Positions 7,822 through 16,228 are shown, counted from the first letter of the stretch. The stretch: 42,979 nt of DNA from Salegentibacter agarivorans (GCF_900113135.1 NZ_FOOH01000033.1:1-42979), one strand, 5' to 3'. The notes: generated from the letters alone by a model not told the origin. Numbers and translations: made by a program.

Positions 7822-8517
7822 TTAGGTTAATATTTGGGCAATAGCGTGTTCAAGATCATCCTGACCGGTTTGTGTTTTTAGCTCGGTAATACTACCGTTA
7901 AAATAAATTACGCCTTCTAACAAGAATAAGATTCTATCAGCTGTTTCTTCTACGAAATTCATAATGTGAGAAGTAATAATTATTGTTTTCCCGGCAGCTT
8001 TTTCCTTTTGCAATAACTCTCTTAGTTTTATTAAAGAAGCAGGATCCAGCCCCGAGGTAGGTTCATCTAAAATTATCAACGGACTGTCAAACATAAAACA
8101 CAGTACGATATTCACTTTTTGGCGGGTACCACCAGAAAGTTTACTCAGTTTTTTATCCAGAAAATTTTCTATACCAAAAAAAGCAATTAGTTCTTTATCC
8201 CGGGCAGGTTTTCCCCTTAAATCCTTGATCATTCCAATCAATTCTTTTACGGTAAGGTTGCCGGGAAAATTGGCAATTTGCGGTAGATAATCAATCTCCT
8301 GCCGGTAGTCACTTTGCCGGCGAATTTTCTTACCATTTACAGCGATTTTTCCTTGTTGCGGAATTACCATACCCAGCAAGCTTTTAATAAGAGTGGTTTT
8401 TCCTGAACCATTGGGACCAAGCACCGCAATTATTCCCGCGACATTGGTCTCCAGGTTGAGGCCGTTTAAAACCTTTTGGGATCCAAAACGTTTATGAAGA
8501 TTTGTTACCGTTACCAT
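7822..8517 (-). CDS. nosF: NosF, ABC transporter ATPase
   Basis: The 231-residue cytoplasmic ATPase shows Walker A GPNGSGKT (residues 34-41), the Q-loop in IDYLPQIANFPGNLT, the signature LSGGTRQK, Walker B PLIILDEPTSGLDP and the switch His in IITSHIMNFVE. It powers the NosDFY complex. Its start overlaps the nosD stop by seven bases, implying coupled translation. Confidence 0.93.
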   Translation of the reverse strand: MVTVTNLHKRFGSQKVLNGLNLETNVAGIIAVLGPNGSGKTTLIKSLLGMVIPQQGKIAVNGKKIRRQSDYRQEIDYLPQIANFPGNLTVKELIGMIKDLRGKPARDKELIAFFGIENFLDKKLSKLSGGTRQKVNIVLCFMFDSPLIILDEPTSGLDPASLIKLRELLQKEKAAGKTIIITSHIMNFVEETADRILFLLEGVIYFNGSITELKTQTGQDDLEHAIAQILT

Positions 8518-9746
8518 TGTATTTTTCTAATATAAGGTTGTTGGTCCAGCACATTGGCCGGTGTAAAAATGGGAGAAACTTTTTCTGAAAATTCAATTAG
8601 GTCTATAAACAGGCTTCTAAGCATTACAATACTTTCAGGCGTTTTATCTACTAAATAAGAAAATAAACTCACCGGCCTGTAAGGGATATCTCCAAAATTG
8701 TTTTTATCAAGATCGTAGCCGGAATAATTGCTCCAATAATTTCCGTTAAAAGTATTTCCGTTACTATGCCCAGTATAGGTAAGATCAAAAGAATTATATA
8801 AAAAATTATTTCGATTAAAAACGTTATTGTAGCAGCCACCTCTAATTTTCACAGCATAGCCGTTACTTTTAAAATTGTTTTCTATATAATTTATCCGGTT
8901 GGTATTATCGGCGCTAATGCCTACGGTGTTTTCTTCAAAAGTATTCTGTTTTAATTCAGAGTCTGTTATGTCTTTCAGCAACAAACCATAAGAAGCGCTT
9001 CCCCAGTTGTTTTTAAAGGTATTGCGGTACATTAAAATTTCTTTTGAATACATTACCGCTACTCCTGCTCCATTATTATCAAAAAGATTCCCGGAATAGG
9101 TATTACCATCAGAAAACATAAAATGCAGCCCGTATCTTAAATTATTCTTACATACATTATTTATAATTTCGGTATCGTCTGTAAATTCCAGGTAAATTCC
9201 GTCGCGAACGCCTTCCAGGTGATTATCTTCAATATGCATTTCTGAAGTTTTCCAAAGATGAATAGCATTGCCGGAATGAGCCTGGCTGGTTGCTTTACCG
9301 GTCACCTGGTTACCCACAATACGCCCGTTATTAGAACGTTCTATTAAAATTCCGAAGAAAATATTATCAAAACGGTTATTCTTAACTTCAAAATTAGTGG
9401 AATTACTGACTAAAATTGCGGAAAAATCGCTGGTATGACTTCTCCCTATATTGATGATTTTAAAGCCTTCAATTGTAAATGCATCAGCCCTAAAACTAAT
9501 TGCCGTACCTTGCATTTCAGCATCAATAACCGGGAAATCTTCGCCAATTAGGGTTAAAGATTTATCACTTATAACAATATCATTTTCCTTGTAAACACCG
9601 GGTTTTACCCTAATGGTGTCCCCAGATTTCGCAACTTCAACCGCGTTTTTGATAGATTTGATTTCACAGGTTTCACAAACCGTAATTTCTGTAGCGTAAA
9701 AGCTGAAACTAATAAAAAAAAGGAAGATGAAGAGCACAGCTTTCAT
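8511..9746 (-). CDS. nosD: NosD, periplasmic copper/NosZ maturation protein
   Basis: The 411-residue protein begins with a Sec signal peptide (LFIFLFFISFSFYATE). Repeated short beta-strand units follow, rich in N and G (NNRFDNIFFG, NNLRYGLHFMFSDGN, YWSNYSGYDLD). These form a right-handed parallel beta-helix of the CASH/NosD type. NosD delivers components for the CuZ centre of nitrous oxide reductase together with NosF and NosY. Its length and ending fit the family. Confidence 0.92.
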   Translation of the reverse strand: MKAVLFIFLFFISFSFYATEITVCETCEIKSIKNAVEVAKSGDTIRVKPGVYKENDIVISDKSLTLIGEDFPVIDAEMQGTAISFRADAFTIEGFKIINIGRSHTSDFSAILVSNSTNFEVKNNRFDNIFFGILIERSNNGRIVGNQVTGKATSQAHSGNAIHLWKTSEMHIEDNHLEGVRDGIYLEFTDDTEIINNVCKNNLRYGLHFMFSDGNTYSGNLFDNNGAGVAVMYSKEILMYRNTFKNNWGSASYGLLLKDITDSELKQNTFEENTVGISADNTNRINYIENNFKSNGYAVKIRGGCYNNVFNRNNFLYNSFDLTYTGHSNGNTFNGNYWSNYSGYDLDKNNFGDIPYRPVSLFSYLVDKTPESIVMLRSLFIDLIEFSEKVSPIFTPANVLDQQPYIRKIQW

Positions 9747-9752
9747 GGTAAA

Positions 9753-10157
9753 TTACTTAAAATTATTTTTCAATTCTTCCCAGTCCTGAAGTTCTCCGTT
9801 ATCACGGCTTTCTTTTTTCACAGCGGCAAGGTTAGCTCCCATTGGGCTTCGTAAACTATCGTTTTGCACAAAGCCGGCATCAGAAACCGGTAGCATGTTG
9901 CCGGGTTTATCGTAATTAGAAACTAAAAGAAAAGAAGTTTGGTATTCTCTCTGGTTCATATCATTCACCAGGCATTCTATAGCATCGTATTTATACTGTT
10001 TACCCTTATCGGTCACTAGCTGTGCCGAGTAAGCCTGCTCTACAATCGTCATTTGACAAAAGTGGCAATGGTCTTTACCATACTTAATTGGTTCTGGCTC
10101 AAAACTACAGGCCGAAAAAACAAAGACTATGGCTAATATGTAAAATGAAAATTTCAT
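9753..10157 (-). CDS. nosL: NosL, copper-binding lipoprotein
   Basis: This 134-residue lipoprotein has lipobox FVFSAC and the metal-binding motif HCHFCQM near the N-terminus, the known Cu(I) site of NosL. It is thought to carry copper to the NosZ assembly machinery. Its start codon overlaps the stop of the upstream membrane protein, and nosD follows six bases later. Confidence 0.92.
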   Translation of the reverse strand: MKFSFYILAIVFVFSACSFEPEPIKYGKDHCHFCQMTIVEQAYSAQLVTDKGKQYKYDAIECLVNDMNQREYQTSFLLVSNYDKPGNMLPVSDAGFVQNDSLRSPMGANLAAVKKESRDNGELQDWEELKNNFK

Positions 10158-10771
10158 TATTTCAGGGTTTTTAAAGCTTTTTTACGAATCCACCAGGCTA
10201 CCAAAGTTAAAGACATTCCAATAAACATTAGATAAGCACCGGTTCTGGGATACGAATGGGCGGTAAAGTTCAGAATTTTTTGCGTACCGAATAATGGTGG
10301 TTTATAGTTTATAGGGTTTCCCTCAGAATCGGTTAATTTTATAATTGCCTTAGGATCCAGATCCGTACCATAATCTAACAACCAGTTATTGAAATCGTAC
10401 ATTCCCAGCAAACCAAGAACAAGCATTAAGATAAACCAACCTAAAAACCAGGAAGCGGAGATTTTTTTAAAAAATCCTAAAGCACCTAAGAGAACTCCTA
10501 ATATGGCCATACCCGCAATGACTATGGGAAAAACCTGGAACTCCCACATTTCAGCCGGCTTTGGAATTTTCTTCATTCCTATATAATGATTTACCCCGTC
10601 TATATTCTGAATATCAAATTCTTCTTCTCCTTCTATCCCGCTAATAAAAATATCCATTCCCATAGGATCGGGGTATTGGGGTGCGCCAAGTTGAATATTC
10701 CATAAAGGAAAATAAAACAGGCCTAACAAGAGAAGTGAGCCCAATATCATTAAAATTGCAGATCGTTTCAT
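10157..10771 (-). CDS. Conserved nos-cluster membrane protein of unknown function
   Basis: This is a 204-residue protein, starting MKRSAILMILGSLLLLGLF. It has about four membrane helices: one at the N-terminus, two in the middle (FPIVIAGMAILGVLLGALG, WFLGWFILMLVLGLLG) and one at the C-terminus (TGAYLMFIGMSLTLVAWW). A periplasmic loop contains YPDPMGMDIFISGIEG. A longer reading from 10870 is rejected because it would run through the terminator-like hairpin. Comparable small membrane proteins accompany nosZ in Bacteroidetes; the function is unknown. The position between nosZ and nosL suggests a part in NosZ maturation or electron transfer. Confidence 0.7.
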   Translation of the reverse strand: MKRSAILMILGSLLLLGLFYFPLWNIQLGAPQYPDPMGMDIFISGIEGEEEFDIQNIDGVNHYIGMKKIPKPAEMWEFQVFPIVIAGMAILGVLLGALGFFKKISASWFLGWFILMLVLGLLGMYDFNNWLLDYGTDLDPKAIIKLTDSEGNPINYKPPLFGTQKILNFTAHSYPRTGAYLMFIGMSLTLVAWWIRKKALKTLK

Positions 10772-10841
10772 ATGCTTATGTATTATTAAACAGATTTGGG
10801 AGGCTATAAAAAAGTATTGTCTTAGAAAGTCTTTAAAAAAT

Positions 10842-10880
10842 AAAGGAGGGCGCAAACAACTGGCCGCCACCCTCCTTTTT
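10842..10880 (-). terminator. Terminator/attenuator inside the nos operon, after nosZ
   Basis: Read on the minus strand, a GC-rich stem (AAAGGAGGG pairing with CCCTCCTTT) is followed by TTTATTTTTT. It lies between the nosZ stop and the next nos gene with no new strong promoter seen. It probably ends part of the transcripts, so that nosZ is made in excess of the maturation proteins. Confidence 0.7.
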
Positions 10881-10901
10881 CAATCTAAAAACAACCTTTA
10901 A

Positions 10902-12869
10902 CTAGTTACTTGTATATTCGTCATCTAAGCCCCATTTCATCGGGGTATTAGCTCCTTCTGCAGAAACTCTTATGTAACCCTGCATTTCCTGGTGAAGTGC
11001 AGAACAGAAGTCGGTACAATAGAATGGCCATACACCGGGTTTCTTAGGTTCCCATGTAATGGTTTTTGTTTGTCCGGGCATTATTAAAAGCTCTGATGTA
11101 TTAGCTCCAATTACTGCGAAACCGTGAGGTACATCAAAATCCTGCTCTAAGTTGGTTACGTGGAAATATACTTTATCTCCCACGTGAATACCTTCAAGGT
11201 TATCTGGAGCAAAGTGGCTTCTTACCGTGGTCATATACACGTGAACTTCATTGCCCTCACGAACCATTTTGGTTTCACTTTCATTAACAGCGGCATACTT
11301 GTGATTATTCTCATCTAAACGATAAATCTTTTTTGAATTTTCTTTGATTTTATCGGCTTTAATGGCAGCTGCGTAATGCGGCTCACCGTGTGTTGGAAAA
11401 TCAAGTAACAACTCCATTTTATCACCTGAAATATCAAACAACTGCGCAGAGTGTTCTAGCTCGGGGCCGGTTGGTAAATACCTGTCTTTGGTAATTTTGT
11501 TTAAGGAAATCATATATTTTCCATCTGGTTTTCTTGAGTTTCCTCCAGAAATCATTAAGTGACCTACAGAGTAATAACTAGGCTGTCTATCTACAACTTC
11601 CCAGGTATCTAATTTCCATTTTACAACTTCAGAAGAGATAAAGAATGTAGTATAAGCATTTCCTTTATCATCAAATTCGGTGTGCAATGGGCCTAAACCT
11701 GCTTCCTTAACGGTTCCTGCTAAGGTAGACTCGAAATTAAGTACTGGAATTCCGTAAGCATCTCCATCAAATTCTTCATTTTCAATAGCATCAAGCATTT
11801 TACTGAATGAATGCACGGTAAGGTCACTGGAAAGTTTTCCGTTTCCAATAATATATTCTCCTGAAGGATCTACATCACAACCGTGAGGAGATTTGGGAGT
11901 TGGCATAAAATATACTGCACCGGGTATATCACGAGGATCTACTCTAAGCACTTCGTTTTTGGTGGTAGAAATAGTAGTTTGAGTATCGTGGTCAAACACA
12001 TTATGAACATACTCAGCATCCATAGTTTCCCCGCCTCCATTTTCTACATATTCGCTTATTTTCTTCCAGTTAACTGCAGCAATAAAATCCTTATCGTTTT
12101 GCGAAGCATTTACTTCCTGCATAGTATGTGATTCTTCTGTATTATACGTAGTAAAGAAGAACCAACCGTGAGATTCCCCACGCCCTGGGTGAGAAAGATC
12201 ATAGTTAAAGCCGGGCATATCTATTTGAAAGTCAATTTCCATATGGCCATCATCGCCTACTGCAATAAAAGTTAAGGGCCCTCTAAAATTTCCTTTCATT
12301 TCATCTATAGGCATGTCTTTTTGAGGATAAGGCACTGAAAATCGTGTACCGGCCACCACATATTCGGTGTTTTCGGTAACATAAGAAGAAGAGTGGTTAC
12401 CCGCACTGTGTGGGATCTCAATAATCTCTTCGGTTTCAAAAGTTTCCAGGCTTATTCTGGCAATCCTGGGGGTGTTGTTCTCATTTATAAAAATCCACCT
12501 TCCATCTATTTCCCCGTTAGTTTGAGAAATATCGGGGTGGTGAGAATCTCCCCACGGCACCATACCAAACGAGGTTTTTAGCATATCTTTAGTTTCTTCG
12601 GAATAACCATACCCATTGGTAGGAAACTGAGAAAATACAGGAATTTCTTTTAGCATCCTTCCAGATGGAAGCCCGTAAACGGTTAGGTTCCCACTGTAAC
12701 CTCCAGAAAGGAAAGCGTAGTATTCGTCGTGTTCTCCAGGGCTAACATAAACTTTTTCTGCAGCGCTGGAAGCCATAGCACCCGATTTCCCTCCTTCATC
12801 ATTCTGGTTACAGGATGTAAAGATTGCGGCAAGTGCAAATACGGCGATAAAATTTGTGATTGTTTTCAT
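10902..12869 (-). CDS. nosZ: Nitrous oxide reductase, clade II type, lipoprotein
   Basis: The 655-residue enzyme reduces N2O to N2 in the periplasm. It begins with a Sec lipoprotein signal (LAAIFTSC) instead of a Tat signal, a mark of clade II NosZ. The seven-bladed propeller carries CuZ histidines in GDSHHPDIS, IPHSAGNHSSS, SPHGCDVDPSG and GEPHYA. The C-terminal cupredoxin domain has the CuA ligands CTDFCSALHQEM, preceded by HGFAVIG. It follows the cytochrome c gene by 68 bases and is presumably co-transcribed from the promoter near 13480. A mid-operon terminator follows it. Confidence 0.96.
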   Translation of the reverse strand: MKTITNFIAVFALAAIFTSCNQNDEGGKSGAMASSAAEKVYVSPGEHDEYYAFLSGGYSGNLTVYGLPSGRMLKEIPVFSQFPTNGYGYSEETKDMLKTSFGMVPWGDSHHPDISQTNGEIDGRWIFINENNTPRIARISLETFETEEIIEIPHSAGNHSSSYVTENTEYVVAGTRFSVPYPQKDMPIDEMKGNFRGPLTFIAVGDDGHMEIDFQIDMPGFNYDLSHPGRGESHGWFFFTTYNTEESHTMQEVNASQNDKDFIAAVNWKKISEYVENGGGETMDAEYVHNVFDHDTQTTISTTKNEVLRVDPRDIPGAVYFMPTPKSPHGCDVDPSGEYIIGNGKLSSDLTVHSFSKMLDAIENEEFDGDAYGIPVLNFESTLAGTVKEAGLGPLHTEFDDKGNAYTTFFISSEVVKWKLDTWEVVDRQPSYYSVGHLMISGGNSRKPDGKYMISLNKITKDRYLPTGPELEHSAQLFDISGDKMELLLDFPTHGEPHYAAAIKADKIKENSKKIYRLDENNHKYAAVNESETKMVREGNEVHVYMTTVRSHFAPDNLEGIHVGDKVYFHVTNLEQDFDVPHGFAVIGANTSELLIMPGQTKTITWEPKKPGVWPFYCTDFCSALHQEMQGYIRVSAEGANTPMKWGLDDEYTSN

Positions 12870-12937
12870 ATGATTAGGTATTATTTCAAATATGGTTCAA
12901 AACTAAAGTGTAGGTTTATAGGTTTTTATGAGTATCA

Positions 12938-13453
12938 TCAGTTTTCGGCATCATACTGTCTAAAATATTCTACAATAGCCCTGGCCTGATCTTCTTCCAG
13001 TCCCTGATTGGCCATAATTGCCATATTAGACTCTACCATTAATCTTTTGGCGATAGGATCTTTTTTAATCATCTCTTCGGGATTAAGAATCATATTCATA
13101 ATCCATTCTGGTGATCTTCTTTCGGTTACACCTTCTATAGCCGGACCAACAAATTTCTTATCCATTTTATGGCAGGCAGAACACATATTCTTAAAGATAC
13201 TGGCTCCATTGGCTGCCATATCAGAATTAATGCTTTCTGGCAAATCCAAAGATTTTACCGGGCCAATTCCTTTATTAGATAAATCGTCTCCCGAATCTGC
13301 GGCAGCTTCTGTGGTTTCAGTTTCTTTTTCTTTTGGTTGTGAAGAGTAATCGTCCAGGCGTAGGCTTTCTTTTTCGTCTTTTTCAGAATTGCCACAAGCC
13401 ACAAAAGAAAATACCAGCGCTACAGCCAATCCTATTTTTACAATTAATTTCAT
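12938..13453 (-). CDS. Monoheme c-type cytochrome lipoprotein, likely electron donor to NosZ
   Basis: This 171-residue protein starts MKLIVKIGLAVALVFSFVAC, a lipoprotein signal. An acidic linker and one cytochrome c domain follow, with heme motif CSACH (in FKNMCSACHKMDKKFVGP) and a later Met ligand candidate (MAIMANQG). It is the first gene of the nos operon. Clade II nos clusters usually include cytochromes c that pass electrons to NosZ, the likely role here. A longer reading from 13498 would start inside the promoter and is rejected. Confidence 0.88.
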   Translation of the reverse strand: MKLIVKIGLAVALVFSFVACGNSEKDEKESLRLDDYSSQPKEKETETTEAAADSGDDLSNKGIGPVKSLDLPESINSDMAANGASIFKNMCSACHKMDKKFVGPAIEGVTERRSPEWIMNMILNPEEMIKKDPIAKRLMVESNMAIMANQGLEEDQARAIVEYFRQYDAEN

Positions 13454-13477
13454 AGTTATAGATTTTGATTTCGGTGG

Positions 13478-13485
13478 TAAAATTA
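13478..13485 (-). promoter_or_regulatory. -7-like box of the nos operon
   Basis: On the minus strand TAATTTTA (one mismatch to TAnnTTTG) lies 25 bases before the ATG at 13453. It is exactly 29.5 bp from the centre of the palindrome at 13506-13523, the same distance as at ric. No good -33 TTG is evident, as expected for an activator-dependent promoter. Confidence 0.5.
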
Positions 13486-13505
13486 CCCGAGAAGTCAATC
13501 TTATT

Positions 13506-13523
13506 TTATGACCCCAATCATAA
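13506..13523. promoter_or_regulatory. Crp/Fnr-type operator of the nos operon (TTATGA-N6-TCATAA)
   Basis: This is a perfect inverted repeat with spacer CCCCAA, 53 bases before the start of the cytochrome c gene. It has the same half-sites as the sites at 3272-3289 and 22744-22761 and the same distance to the -7 box as at ric. It is the probable activation site for denitrification-linked expression. Confidence 0.72.
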
Positions 13524-13655
13524 GGAAGGGGATCAACTGAAACAGAACTGCTTAAGCCACTGTTAATAAGGTATTTAAATTAAATATATGGAGTGAAGTT
13601 TTACGGTAATTTTTAATAAAATATTTCTGTATTTTAAAATGAATCTAATTCTGAG

Positions 13656-13670
13656 TAGTAGAGGCTACTA
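13656..13670. repeat. Small inverted repeat between the nos and gdh operons
   Basis: TAGTAG-AGG-CTACTA is a perfect 6-bp inverted repeat with a 3-base centre, lying between the gdh-operon terminator and the nos promoter region. No T run follows. It could be an extra operator for the nos promoter or be meaningless. Confidence 0.3.
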
Positions 13671-13680
13671 TTCATTTTTA

Positions 13681-13712
13681 AAAACAAAAAAGGGGCGATT
13701 AAAAATCGCCCC
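13681..13712 (-). terminator. Intrinsic terminator of the gdh operon
   Basis: On the minus strand the 9-bp stem GGGGCGATT/AATCGCCCC with a 3-base loop is followed by CTTTTTTGTTTTT. It lies 35 bases after the stop of the last gene. Confidence 0.88.
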
Positions 13713-13746
13713 ACATTAGTCAACCAAACACAGTCAAATTTAAAAA

Positions 13747-14163
13747 CTAGTTGAAACTAACTTTTAAGAATTTAAATATCAAAACTTTAAGCTGTCGAAA
13801 ATCTTTAAAATGTTTTCTAAGTGTAGTTTTAAAAACCAGGTGATCTTTTAAATAAAAGTTTTCACACTGCACATCGTCACATTCTTTTAATCCCTCCAAT
13901 TTATTTTTATAATCAAAGAAGGTGGTTAAATGAAACTCATTGGCCTTATTTATTAACTCCAGTTGTTTCTTTAAGTAAGAAGCATCTTCCTGGTTTATTT
14001 CTACCTTAATAGTTTCTTTTAAACCTGATTTCAAAATATTGCTGAAGAAATTAATTTCCTCACTTATATAAATTAGGTGTTCTTCCCAGTCTTCTGATTC
14101 AGTTTGGATACTTAAAATTTGTATTTCCTCATCATTATGATGTTCCTGAAATTTTTCCCTCAT
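13747..14163 (-). CDS. Uncharacterised helical protein in the gdh operon
   Basis: This is a 138-residue soluble protein that I do not recognise. It is rich in E, K, L and N and appears almost all helical, with likely coiled-coil stretches (EEINFFSNILKSGLKE, YLKKQLELINKANEF, FKTTLRKHFKDFRQL). It has no signal peptide or membrane helix and two cysteines close together (ECDDVQC). It starts six bases after the upstream Rnk/GreA-like gene, so it is translated from the same message as glutamate dehydrogenase. Confidence 0.65.
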   Translation of the reverse strand: MREKFQEHHNDEEIQILSIQTESEDWEEHLIYISEEINFFSNILKSGLKETIKVEINQEDASYLKKQLELINKANEFHLTTFFDYKNKLEGLKECDDVQCENFYLKDHLVFKTTLRKHFKDFRQLKVLIFKFLKVSFN

Positions 14164-14169
14164 CTTCCT

Positions 14170-14583
14170 TTATTTTTGCATTTTCATTTCCCTTACCATC
14201 TGTTCTACTTTTATAATATCAATAGCGTTCTTACCAGTTGGGAATTCCCATTCTACCTTATCTCCCTGGGCATAGCCAAATAAGGCCAGACCCATAGGAG
14301 CAAGAATAGAAATCTTATTTTCTTTAATATTGCTATGATCTGGAGTAACAATTTGGTATGTTCTATTAATACCAAAAGGAGTAGCTATTTCAACTTTAGA
14401 GTTGAATCTCACCACATCTTCGGGCATATTTTTTTCACTCACAATTTTAGCAAATTCAAGTTCGTTCTTTAGCTTTTCTATAGACGCACGGTAGGTACTA
14501 TCTTTATAATATTGCGCCATGGAAACTATACGTTTTAAAAGCTCATATTCTACCTTTTCAATTATAATGACATCATATTTCAT
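14170..14583 (-). CDS. GreA/GreB C-terminal domain protein, Rnk-like
   Basis: The 137-residue protein has a short N-terminal helical part and a C-terminal GreA/GreB FKBP-like domain (NKISILAPMGLALFGYAQ, then GDKVEWEFPTGKNAIDIIKV). It lacks the full coiled-coil of GreA and therefore resembles Rnk, which binds RNA polymerase without cleavage-factor activity. The gene sits 17 bases after gdh in the same operon. The function in Bacteroidetes is not established. Confidence 0.8.
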   Translation of the reverse strand: MKYDVIIIEKVEYELLKRIVSMAQYYKDSTYRASIEKLKNELEFAKIVSEKNMPEDVVRFNSKVEIATPFGINRTYQIVTPDHSNIKENKISILAPMGLALFGYAQGDKVEWEFPTGKNAIDIIKVEQMVREMKMQK

Positions 14584-14600
14584 TTCTTCACAACAATTAA

Positions 14601-15881
14601 TTAAGGAAAAATACCTCGCTGGTTATAGGCCGTCTCAATCCTGGAAATAGCCAGAATATAAGCAGCAGTTCGCCAGTCGGTTTTTCGTTCTTCAACTTCT
14701 TTTTCAACTTTCTTAAACACCTGAAGCAATTTTTTCTCTAATTTCTGCATTACTTCATCAAGCTCCCATAATTCACCATTACGGTTTTGCAGCCATTCAA
14801 AATAACTACCAATCACACCTCCAGAATTACATAAAATATCGGGTATAATGGTGATTCCTTTCTCCAAAAGAATCGCTTCACCTTCTTCGTTTGTAGGTCC
14901 ATTAGCACCTTCAGCAACTATTGAAGCTTTTATTTTGAAAGCATTATCACCGGTAATCTGGTTACCCAGAGCAGCAGGAATTAGAATATCGCATTCCAGG
15001 CCAAAGAAATCTTCAGGATTCATTTCGTTTGCGTCAGTAAAGCCCTGGATAGATCCTTTTCTTGGACTTGAATGTTCAAATAATTTTTCTACTGAAATTC
15101 CTTCTTCATTATACAATGTGGCGTGGGCATCCTGTACAGCAATCATTTTAGCACCGTCTTCAATTAAGAATTTGGAAGCCCAATAGCCTACATTTCCAAA
15201 TCCCTGCACAATAAAGGTTTTATCTTTTAGAGATTCTCCACGAGATTTCACAAGTTCTTTAGTGGTTAAATACACCCCAAAACCAGTAGCACGATCACGG
15301 CCTTCCAAACCGCCAGAGCCTACCGGCTTCCCGGTTACCACGTGCTGATTTTGCGAACGTTCTGAAGTAGAGATTGTAGACATATAAGTATCTGCAATCC
15401 AGGCCATAGTTTGCGCATTGGTATTTACATCTGGCGCAGGAATATCATGTTCCGGTCCTATATTTTCACCTAATGCATAGGTAAACCTACGGGTAATACG
15501 TTCCAGTTCTGCATCAGAATAATTACGGGGATCTATCTGGATTCCTCCTTTAGCACCTCCATAGGGTAAACCTGCCAACGAGGTTTTCCAGGTCATCCAC
15601 ATGGCCAGGGCTTTGGCTGCATCTACATCTACCGTTGGGTGGTATCGTAAGCCGCCTTTATATGGTCCCAGGGCATTATTATGCTGCACCCGGTAACCGG
15701 TAAAAATCTCTACTTTACCATTATCCATTTTCACGGGAAAATGTACCACGATCTCGTTATTGGTAATTTCAAGTATTTTCTTAATATTTGGATTTAGATC
15801 TATGATATCGGCTGTTTTATTAAACTGCTTAATAACCGTATCATACATACTTTGTTTGGGCATTGATTTTGTTGCTATCAT
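14601..15881 (-). CDS. Glutamate dehydrogenase
   Basis: The 426-residue enzyme interconverts glutamate and 2-oxoglutarate plus ammonium. The substrate domain shows KGGLRYHP, the catalytic LPYGGAKGGI lysine and PAPDVNT aspartate. The Rossmann domain has VQGFGNVGYW. The PYGGAKGG form and 420-residue length fit the hexameric NAD(H)-type family. It follows a small cysteine-protein gene by 12 bases. A sigma-54-type promoter upstream links it to nitrogen control. Confidence 0.95.
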   Translation of the reverse strand: MIATKSMPKQSMYDTVIKQFNKTADIIDLNPNIKKILEITNNEIVVHFPVKMDNGKVEIFTGYRVQHNNALGPYKGGLRYHPTVDVDAAKALAMWMTWKTSLAGLPYGGAKGGIQIDPRNYSDAELERITRRFTYALGENIGPEHDIPAPDVNTNAQTMAWIADTYMSTISTSERSQNQHVVTGKPVGSGGLEGRDRATGFGVYLTTKELVKSRGESLKDKTFIVQGFGNVGYWASKFLIEDGAKMIAVQDAHATLYNEEGISVEKLFEHSSPRKGSIQGFTDANEMNPEDFFGLECDILIPAALGNQITGDNAFKIKASIVAEGANGPTNEEGEAILLEKGITIIPDILCNSGGVIGSYFEWLQNRNGELWELDEVMQKLEKKLLQVFKKVEKEVEERKTDWRTAAYILAISRIETAYNQRGIFP

Positions 15882-15893
15882 TCTTTTATAATT

Positions 15894-16058
15894 TTATTGA
15901 AAATGTTCACAATACATTTTTCTGTTATCTTTCCAGCTGCAGTGGTGCCTTAAATCGCAATTAAAGCAAAGCGTTTTAAAGAGTTCGCTACCTGCATGCT
16001 CCAGTTCCTTTTCACTTTCTTCCAAAACTGCCGGTCTTTCCATTTCAACTATATTCAT
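15894..16058 (-). CDS. Small cysteine-rich protein upstream of gdh (54 aa)
   Basis: A short frame of 54 codons starts MNIVEMERPAVLEESEKELE and ends with CFNCDLRHHC-SWKDNRKMYCEHFQ. Its four cysteines are spaced C-x2-C-x5-C-x9-C with nearby histidines, a pattern able to bind zinc or an iron-sulfur cluster. The acidic N-terminus, codon use like its neighbours, the ATG 16 bases after the predicted sigma-54 start site and the 12-base gap to gdh all support a real gene. I do not recognise a named family. It may act on or regulate glutamate dehydrogenase, but that is only inferred from position. Confidence 0.72.
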   Translation of the reverse strand: MNIVEMERPAVLEESEKELEHAGSELFKTLCFNCDLRHHCSWKDNRKMYCEHFQ

Positions 16059-16083
16059 AGAATCTGTATTTTGGAATACACTA

Positions 16084-16100
16084 AAGCTAAAGCTGTGCCC
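16084..16100 (-). promoter_or_regulatory. Sigma-54-type promoter of the small-protein/gdh operon
   Basis: On the minus strand GGGCACAGCTTTAGCTT has GG and GC exactly 10 bases apart. It agrees with TGGCACG-N4-TTGCW at 9 of 12 positions. The predicted start site is near 16074, 16 bases before the ATG at 16058. A sigma-54 activator is encoded immediately upstream. Confidence 0.65.
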
Positions 16101-16228
16101 AAAAAATTAAAAAATGAGAATATATATTTTAAAGTATTGATTATCAGAACTCAAAGAAGTAAAATTGAATTCCTATTATTTTCTGTATTGGAAAGAAATT
16201 ACCCGGGTGGGAGATAATTACCCGCAGC

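Noticed and set aside
10772-10870. Longer start (10870) for the nos-cluster membrane protein
   Set aside because: The extension is read through the GC-rich terminator hairpin and adds an atypical N-terminus.
13454-13498. Longer start (13498) for the cytochrome c
   Set aside because: It would place the lipoprotein signal 15 residues inside the protein and overlap the promoter.
15901-15916. Crp/Fnr-like site TTGTGA-N6-TCAATA near gdh
   Set aside because: It lies inside the 3' end of the small cysteine-protein gene and its second half-site deviates from TCATAA.
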